DNA of 64,000 nt, taken from Bacillota bacterium (GTDB taxonomy: Bacteria; Bacillota; Clostridia; Oscillospirales; Ruminococcaceae). The notes beneath the pieces were generated by a model that was not told the origin of the DNA, did no database searches, and was given only the letters and a program-made list of their open reading frames with translations. Location: contig JAEZDD010000003.1 of the NCBI GenBank assembly GCA_023429785.1, positions 1 to 64,000 of the forward strand, given 5' to 3'. Position numbers and translations under genes: made by a program. Shown piece after piece: positions 58,908 through 64,000 of this stretch (position 1 is the stretch's first letter; each line of letters opens with the position of its first letter).

Positions 58908-59273
58908 TTATTTTTTGCAATTTTTACATTTCTCCAAGAAGTATATTAAATCTTGAATATAATCGTCTTTATCAATAAATTTTAGCTCTTTTAAGATAGT
59001 TTTGTCTTCAATACAAAACTCAGCGCTGTTAACATTATTTGATATTGCGAGATAAAGTATCGCTCTGACAATGCCGTCATATAAAAATATGTCGCCATAG
59101 CTGTTTAAACAGCTAATAACGACATTGTTATTTTTATAATAATATATTCCATAGCCAATGACAGCATCATTGCTTAGTGCCTCAACAACGCTAATAACTT
59201 CATCCTGAATTCCATGCTCAATAAATAGCGGATAATATTTTTTAAAATCCTTCGCCTGAACAATTTCTAACAC
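58908..59273 (-). CDS. GNAT-like small protein, function unknown
   Basis: The 121-residue protein starts with GTG 59273, which has AAGGAA 8 nt upstream, and sits 1 nt after the rluB stop codon, so it is translationally coupled. The pattern (N-terminal helix, then VIGYGIYYYKNNNVVISCL strands, then a helix) is like a shortened GNAT acetyltransferase, but the acetyl-CoA loop (R/Q-x-x-G-x-G/A) is not seen. It may be catalytically inactive. The C-terminus is Cys/Lys-rich (FLEKCKNCKK). Confidence 0.65.
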   Translation of the reverse strand: MLEIVQAKDFKKYYPLFIEHGIQDEVISVVEALSNDAVIGYGIYYYKNNNVVISCLNSYGDIFLYDGIVRAILYLAISNNVNSAEFCIEDKTILKELKFIDKDDYIQDLIYFLEKCKNCKK

Positions 59274-59274
59274 G

Positions 59275-60009
59275 TTAATCTTCCTTACCTATTGCATTTC
59301 TTATTGCACGAAGCTCCTCGCCATTGAGTTCTCGCCACGCACCCGGCTTCAGCATACCCAGCTTTAATGGGCCGACGCCTGTTCTTTTTAGTCTGGCAAC
59401 CTCGAGGCCGACAGTTTCACACATCTTTCGAATCTGACGGTTTCTCCCTTCACGGATAACCATTTGTAATACGACACGCCCCTGTTCCTTCGCCAAAACA
59501 TTTATCATAGCGGGCATTGTTCTCTTCCCGTCTATCTCGACACCCTCACTAAGGGAAACAAGCTGTTCATCCGTGATGTCAGGACGAACGGTGACACGAT
59601 AGGTCTTGCTGACATGCTTGCTTGGGTGCATTATGCTGTTCGCGAAATCGCCGTCGTTTGTAAACAAAAGCAAGCCTTCAGAATTTCTGTCCAGCCGCCC
59701 TATCGGATATACTCTATCCTCAACACCGGAAAGTAATTCAGTCACGCACCTTCTGCCCATTTCATCCTCCATAGTCGTGACATAACCACGAGGCTTGTTA
59801 AGCATTATATATAAATTTTGCTTTTTTGTATCAACAATTATTCTTTCACCGTCAACAGTAATAATATCACGTCGAGGGTTCGCCTTGTCGCCGAGCTTCG
59901 TTGGATGCCCGTTAAGCTTAACCTTATGGTCAGCAATAAGCTCCTCCGCTTTTCGCCTTGAACAGAAGCCACTTTCGCTTATTATCTTTTGTATTCTAAT
60001 TTTTTCCAA
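59275..60009 (-). CDS. rluB: Ribosomal large subunit pseudouridine synthase, RluB/RsuA family
   Basis: The 244-residue enzyme isomerises a uridine of rRNA, probably in 23S rRNA. An S4 RNA-binding domain (residues 2-60) is followed by the catalytic motif PIGRLDRNSEGLLLFTNDG, with the active Asp, and by LKRTGVGPLKLG. TTG 60009 is the start, supported by GAGGAA upstream. It lies in the conserved rluB-dac-ytfJ-scp neighbourhood of Clostridia. Confidence 0.93.
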   Translation of the reverse strand: MEKIRIQKIISESGFCSRRKAEELIADHKVKLNGHPTKLGDKANPRRDIITVDGERIIVDTKKQNLYIMLNKPRGYVTTMEDEMGRRCVTELLSGVEDRVYPIGRLDRNSEGLLLFTNDGDFANSIMHPSKHVSKTYRVTVRPDITDEQLVSLSEGVEIDGKRTMPAMINVLAKEQGRVVLQMVIREGRNRQIRKMCETVGLEVARLKRTGVGPLKLGMLKPGAWRELNGEELRAIRNAIGKED

Positions 60010-60028
60010 ATATATTCCTCACTTTTGT

Positions 60029-61180
60029 CTATTTAAGCCTGTTAAAAATGTTATCAATAAAGCTGTCGAGCCGTGACTTTGGCTTTTCAGGTAATTCATT
60101 AATATCCTCATCCAGAAGGATTGGAATCGACTGAATAATCTCGCCATTTAATACATAATCAGAATGACCTATAACGTCGCCTTTTTTAAGCGGAGCATAC
60201 GCAAACTGCGGTATAATCACTTTCTTTTCAACTTTCTTTAAATCCTCCGGATACAGCGGGAGCTTTGCCGGTTCAATTTGCTTACAGAATGCAACGTTTT
60301 TCTCACCACCGACAACATTGACCATAATATTCAAATTATCTATCGGGACTTCTCGACGGGTTACTTGAGAAAAACCATAGTTGTATAAATTAGTGTGGTC
60401 AAGCCAATCGTTTGGGTCGTTTAATGTTACGCAAATCAGCTTTATGCCATCTCTTTCACAAGCAGAAACAAGGCATCTTCTCGCCTTATCTGTGAATCCG
60501 GTTTTAACCCCGATGGCACCCTTGCAGCTGCTCAAAAGCTTATTTGAATTCGCAAGCCATCTAACATAAGGCGGGTTCCCAAACTCAAGCCTTGCGTTTT
60601 TTGTTGAGCAAATCTGTTGAAAAATTGGGTTTTTTAATGCCTCACGGGCGAGCAACGCCATGTCATATGACGTTGAATAATGCAGGTCGGTATAATCATC
60701 CAGCCCCGACGGAGTAACAAAATGAGTATTTGACATACCGATTTTTTTAGCTCTTTCGTTCATCAAAACAGCGAAATTTTCAAGGCTACCGGCGATTTTA
60801 ACCGCTGTAGCATTCGCGGCATCATTCCCGGAGGGGAGCATCATTCCATAGCACAATACCCGCTTTGTAACCTGGTCACCTTCCACAAGCCCCATCGAAG
60901 AACCTTCGACTTTAATTGCATTCGGGTCAACCGTAAAATATTCATCCAAATCCCCACTCTCAAGAGAAAGAAGGGTTGTCATTATTTTTGTTGTGCTTGC
61001 CATCGGCATAATCTGATTCGAATTCTTCTCGAATATAACCTTCCCGGTCAGTGCCTCAATTAGAATTGCTGATTTAGCTGAAATCTGTATGCCTTCAGTC
61101 GCACTGACTGTTGTATAGCTTGAAAATAAAATACCACTCAATAATGTTAAAGAAATAATTGTCGAAAAAAGTCTTTTCAT
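60029..61180 (-). CDS. D-alanyl-D-alanine carboxypeptidase (penicillin-binding protein, DacF/DacB type)
   Basis: This low-molecular-weight PBP trims the terminal D-Ala of peptidoglycan stem peptides. The 383 residues have a signal peptide (residues about 1-27), the SxxK motif in MASTTKIMTTLL, SxN in MLPSGNDAANATA and KTG in IGVKTGFTDKARR. A C-terminal beta domain and an amphipathic tail (SRLDSFIDNIFNRLK) anchor it to the membrane. Its place next to ytfJ and scpAB suggests the sporulation-linked DacF group. Confidence 0.92.
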   Translation of the reverse strand: MKRLFSTIISLTLLSGILFSSYTTVSATEGIQISAKSAILIEALTGKVIFEKNSNQIMPMASTTKIMTTLLSLESGDLDEYFTVDPNAIKVEGSSMGLVEGDQVTKRVLCYGMMLPSGNDAANATAVKIAGSLENFAVLMNERAKKIGMSNTHFVTPSGLDDYTDLHYSTSYDMALLAREALKNPIFQQICSTKNARLEFGNPPYVRWLANSNKLLSSCKGAIGVKTGFTDKARRCLVSACERDGIKLICVTLNDPNDWLDHTNLYNYGFSQVTRREVPIDNLNIMVNVVGGEKNVAFCKQIEPAKLPLYPEDLKKVEKKVIIPQFAYAPLKKGDVIGHSDYVLNGEIIQSIPILLDEDINELPEKPKSRLDSFIDNIFNRLK

Positions 61181-61223
61181 TAATACACCTCAAATAACTT
61201 TTTTAAAACAATTTAGAAGAAAA

Positions 61224-61619
61224 CTAGTTCTCGTCAGATTGTTCTTCCTTTTTATCTTTTTTCTTAATCATTGATGTAATTTTTTCAATTACATCAGGAA
61301 CCAGGTTGATAATTGCGTTTGAAGAATTTGCATTCATTGACATCTGAAGAAGCTTAACATCACCTTTGCTGATTACAAGAAAGGCAATAGGCTGAATTGT
61401 TATTCCGGCACCGCTTCCGCCGCCGAATAAGTCCTTGGCACTTTTAGTCGGGATATCGGAACCGCCAGAAGCAAATCCGAAGGATACCTTAGACACCGGG
61501 ATTATTGTTGTCCCATCAGGTGAAACAATAGGGTCGCCGATTATAGTTTCAACGTCAACCATTTCCTTAATTTTTTCCATTGCCGTCCCGATTAATCCTT
61601 GAATTGGATGTTCATTCAT
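61224..61619 (-). CDS. ytfJ: YtfJ/GerW family sporulation protein
   Basis: The 131-residue protein has the family's conserved core: HPIQGLIGTAMEKIKEMVDV, SKVSFGFASGGSD, GGGSGAGITIQPIAFLVI. GerW affects spore germination in Bacillus. The C-terminus is Lys/Glu-rich. It overlaps the end of the DUF2953 gene by 8 nt, so the two are co-translated, the usual arrangement. Confidence 0.92.
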   Translation of the reverse strand: MNEHPIQGLIGTAMEKIKEMVDVETIIGDPIVSPDGTTIIPVSKVSFGFASGGSDIPTKSAKDLFGGGSGAGITIQPIAFLVISKGDVKLLQMSMNANSSNAIINLVPDVIEKITSMIKKKDKKEEQSDEN

Positions 61620-62502
61620 TATTTAGCATCTCCATTTCTGTTTTCTTTTGTTTTTTTGCCTTGATTTTCATTTTAATCATAGTATATAAATAATTCACTA
61701 AAATAAACACAAGTATTGCGAGCACCGTGCTTGGACGGGTTTTAACCTGACAATAAAAATTATATTCTGTTTCACTTGAATTAAACTTGCTCGTGATATT
61801 TATTCGCTTGACACTGACGTTCAGAAAGGTTTTCAGAACCGCCAGCGCATTGAAAACCGCAGCATTGACATATCCATAGGACATTGCGCATTCATAGGCA
61901 TCTTCATTAGCAACAGCAAGGTCAAGCTCAAGTTTCGTAATTCTTATTGCCTTAAAAAGCTTTTTAACTGTCTTTTTCCCGAGCGGGATATATGGCTTTA
62001 TTTTCTCCCACTTTCGCTTTAGCTCTTCAAGCTTGCTTCCCTTTGGTTCTTTTTCATTTTTGTCTTCTTTTTCTGATTTTTTATTTTTGCTTTTTTGTTC
62101 TTTTTTTGAAAAAGTTTCTGTATTAATATTCTCTTCAAGAATTTTCCCTTCATCTGACTCTTCCTTCAGTGCCTTTTTAGCCTGACCTGAATTATCACCT
62201 TCGGGGAGAAATTCCTTGTACGCATCCTCACGGTTTGAATGAATATCAGCTTGCTTTAATGCTTCTTCATACTCTTGCTTTTCTTTTTCCAGCTCTTTTT
62301 CAAGATTCTTCTTCTTTTTATTTTTGCTTTTAGTTTCACTTTTATTCTTCTTTTTCTCATTAATCGGATATAAAGTGAAAAAAAGGTATTTAACTTTTAT
62401 TTCTTGTTTATTATTAGAAAAAATAATCTGAGCAACCACCGGTATGTGCAGCAATAAATAGATAAGCACGATTATTCCCAGAATTATATATAAAACAATC
62501 AT
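61612..62502 (-). CDS. DUF2953 membrane protein
   Basis: The 296-residue protein has an N-terminal transmembrane helix and a long Lys/Glu-rich, low-complexity middle (residues about 48-165). A conserved C-terminal part follows with ITKLELDLAVANEDAYECAMSYGYVNAAVF (about 189-218) and a second hydrophobic stretch. ATG 62502 is used because GGGGG lies at a normal distance; the ATG two codons earlier would abut it. The role is unknown; the gene is nearly always beside ytfJ in spore formers. Confidence 0.85.
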   Translation of the reverse strand: MIVLYIILGIIVLIYLLLHIPVVAQIIFSNNKQEIKVKYLFFTLYPINEKKKNKSETKSKNKKKKNLEKELEKEKQEYEEALKQADIHSNREDAYKEFLPEGDNSGQAKKALKEESDEGKILEENINTETFSKKEQKSKNKKSEKEDKNEKEPKGSKLEELKRKWEKIKPYIPLGKKTVKKLFKAIRITKLELDLAVANEDAYECAMSYGYVNAAVFNALAVLKTFLNVSVKRINITSKFNSSETEYNFYCQVKTRPSTVLAILVFILVNYLYTMIKMKIKAKKQKKTEMEMLNNE

Positions 62503-62520
62503 ACTCATCCCCCTAATTTT

Positions 62521-63090
62521 TTATGTAAGCACCAAAGCCCTTGGCTCTTCCTCGACATCGTCAAAGCTAAGCTGTTCTTTATGGCTTGGAAGCGGAGGAA
62601 GTTCATCTATCGACGAAAATTTAAAGCAACGTAAGAACGTGCTTGTAGTTTTATATGAGATTGGGCGACCGGGAACATCAAGTCGACCAGCTTCCTCAAG
62701 CAAATCCTTTTCAACCAGAGAATTAACAACGCTGGCGCTGTCAATACCACGAACATGCTCAACGAATGCTTTTGTCACCGGCTGATTATATGCAATTATT
62801 GTGAGAACCTCAAGAGCGGCGGGAGAAAGAGTCGTTGTCCTCTTGCTCTCTAACGCGAGCTTTATATACGGCGCATACTCCGCCTTTGTTGACATCTGAT
62901 AGCTGTCCCCTAGCTTTAAAATCCTGATTGAGCTCTTGTTTTTTTCATATCTGTCACTAAGTAGCTTGACCAGCTTTGAAATTGATTCAATTTCAACACC
63001 GCTCGCAAATGCAAGCTTCTCTTCGTCGATAGGTTCGCCACTTGCAAACAAAATTGCCTCTATTATTGACGATTTTTCATTTATCTGCAT
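62521..63090 (-). CDS. scpB: Segregation and condensation protein B
   Basis: ScpB is the winged-helix kite subunit of the SMC-ScpAB condensin that organises and separates chromosomes. ATG 63090 gives MQINEKSSIIEAILFASGEP, the family's start, with AAAGG upstream; an ATG three codons earlier touches the ribosome-binding site. It has the two winged-helix units (LSPAALEVLTIIAYNQPVTK is the conserved second one) and VPGRPISYKTT. It lies 26 nt after scpA. Confidence 0.94.
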   Translation of the reverse strand: MQINEKSSIIEAILFASGEPIDEEKLAFASGVEIESISKLVKLLSDRYEKNKSSIRILKLGDSYQMSTKAEYAPYIKLALESKRTTTLSPAALEVLTIIAYNQPVTKAFVEHVRGIDSASVVNSLVEKDLLEEAGRLDVPGRPISYKTTSTFLRCFKFSSIDELPPLPSHKEQLSFDDVEEEPRALVLT

Positions 63091-63116
63091 TAATGCCATG
63101 CCTTTCTATTTTCAAG

Positions 63117-63830
63117 TTATACTTCAAGCTTAGGTTTTTTATTAAAGCATATTTCAGCGTTATCCTCGCTAAGCGTAATTCTCCCGGACTTTGTTAGCTC
63201 TAAAACTGCTAAAAAGGTCGCAACCTTTTCTGAGCGGTCAGTCATCCCTTCATAAATCATATCCATCTTAAAAACCTCACCACTGTATAGCTTTTTTAAA
63301 ATATATATGATTTTTGAGGTAACCGATACAATTCTTTTTGAAACAATCGGAGTGAAAACTGCCGCCTTGATCGGAATATTATTCCTGTCTCGGATTGATA
63401 TCCCATTGAATGCAATTATTAAATCAGACGGCTCGTGCATTACTGCGTAACGCCTGTCTATATCAATCTTCATTTGCTTCCTGACAAATATATCCCCGCC
63501 GATATAATTTGATTTTAAAACCTCCGCCGCTTTCTTACACAAGGAATACTCAATGAGTCGCCCCTCAAGCTCTTTTTTCAGCTCTGTTGCTTCATTTTGT
63601 TGAGGCAAGAGTGAAACTGTTTTTATATAAACAAGTCTGGCCGCCATCTCAAGAAATTCCCCGGCATACTCCATATCCTGTTCAGAAATTTCTTCAATAT
63701 AGGATAAATACTGCTCAAGAAGGAGGGATATTTCAATATCCTCAATATTAAGCTTGTGCTTGGAAATTAAGTGCAAAAGCAGGTCAAGAGGCCCCTCAAA
63801 GGTCTCTAGCTTAAATGAAATTGCTCTCAT
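63117..63830 (-). CDS. scpA: Segregation and condensation protein A
   Basis: ScpA is the kleisin that bridges the SMC heads. The 237 residues start with ISFKLETFEGPLDLLLHLIS, the typical N-terminus that binds the SMC neck. The C-terminal winged-helix domain (TFLAVLELTKSGRITLSEDN) binds the SMC cap. Its ATG directly follows the stop codon of the upstream protease gene (TAAATG). Confidence 0.95.
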   Translation of the reverse strand: MRAISFKLETFEGPLDLLLHLISKHKLNIEDIEISLLLEQYLSYIEEISEQDMEYAGEFLEMAARLVYIKTVSLLPQQNEATELKKELEGRLIEYSLCKKAAEVLKSNYIGGDIFVRKQMKIDIDRRYAVMHEPSDLIIAFNGISIRDRNNIPIKAAVFTPIVSKRIVSVTSKIIYILKKLYSGEVFKMDMIYEGMTDRSEKVATFLAVLELTKSGRITLSEDNAEICFNKKPKLEV

Positions 63831-64000
63831 TTATACCACCAGTTTCATAATTATATCAACATAGCCAGATAAGAAGTCAAGACCTTCAAACAAAATATTC
63901 TGTAATAAACGGATAGGATAATCAAGAATTCCTGAGAACATCACTAAAATAAGGCCGATAAAAATATACTGTTCATATTGCATTATCTTAAAATAAGTTT
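63831..64000 (-). CDS. Site-2 protease family protein, C-terminal end (partial)
   Basis: Only the last 55 codons are inside the window. They read MQYEQYIFIGLILVMFSGIL followed by DYPIRLLQNILFEGLDFLSGYV and the tail KLVV. The MQYEQYI stretch and a closing hydrophobic helix are typical of the C-terminus of clostridial M50 site-2 proteases that lie just upstream of scpA. The catalytic HExxH is outside the window. Confidence 0.7.
   Translation of the reverse strand, partial: TYFKIMQYEQYIFIGLILVMFSGILDYPIRLLQNILFEGLDFLSGYVDIIMKLVV

Noticed and set aside
1..64000. tRNA or rRNA genes
   Set aside because: I found no cloverleaf with conserved TTCGA and acceptor pairing and no rRNA-like sequence by eye; a covariance-model scan would be needed to exclude a missed tRNA.

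Overview
The window comes from a low-GC, Gram-positive, endospore-forming member of the Clostridia. The gene set and gene order best fit the Oscillospiraceae/Ruminococcaceae; this is inferred from protein families, and no species name can be proven from the sequence. Support includes sporulation and germination genes (two SpoIID proteins, PdaA, YpeB, YtfJ), T-box control of tRNA-synthetase and cysteine genes, a class B sortase, an IreB homologue, and the NifU-like/GGGtGRT pair common in gut Clostridia. I see no tRNA, rRNA or CRISPR array.

Layout. 0-9.7 kb: a soluble chemoreceptor with a strong promoter, a large anchored envelope protein, lipoprotein PdaA, IreB, and pheS-pheT behind a Phe T-box. 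9.7-15 kb: a 59-residue fragment of CCA-adding enzyme coupled to a KtrB potassium channel, two divergent glycosyltransferases, and a hotdog thioesterase. 15-35.6 kb: mostly minus-strand housekeeping. This covers a PrsA-like lipoprotein, rlmH, a YycJ-type hydrolase, murA, cysS-cysE behind a Cys T-box, pgsA, rimO, recX, recA, prmC, yqhQ, a two-component system with a lipoprotein, citrate synthase, SpoIID, pyruvate kinase and a YdcF-type protein. 35.8-37.6 kb: a NifU-like scaffold and the GGGtGRT protein. 47.5-64 kb: an HD protein, YpeB, nifS-thiI, cinA-srtB-spoIID, a zinc-ribbon protein, a biotin-dependent carboxyltransferase trio, and the conserved run rluB-dac-ytfJ-DUF2953-scpB-scpA-site-2 protease.

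The accessory highlight is an AT-rich integrative element of about 9.8 kb (37,580-47,422). It is inserted exactly at the 3' end of the GGGtGRT gene, with a 12-bp direct repeat at both ends that covers the last three codons and the stop. It carries a tyrosine recombinase at the right end and an Xis-like protein at the left, with ACTAGTAAC arm-type repeats at both ends. It also has a phage II/X-type rolling-circle replication protein, an orphan recombinase core-binding domain, and a complete secretion/production operon for two double-glycine-leader peptides. That operon contains a C39-peptidase ABC exporter, precursor 2 with a 58-aa membrane protein, precursor 1 with a 67-aa membrane protein, a 155-aa protein, an HlyD-like accessory protein and a terminator.

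The most unusual signal is a GC-rich 25-26-bp repeat present three times in this AT-rich operon. It flanks each precursor/small-membrane-protein cassette; two copies are direct and one is inverted. The two precursors have nearly identical leaders (28 of 31 residues) and unrelated cores. Together these suggest modular exchange or inversion of bacteriocin-immunity cassettes. The element also holds a 10-codon open reading frame (MASKTFGYGY) with its own promoter-like sequence and ribosome-binding site, just before a 12-bp hairpin.
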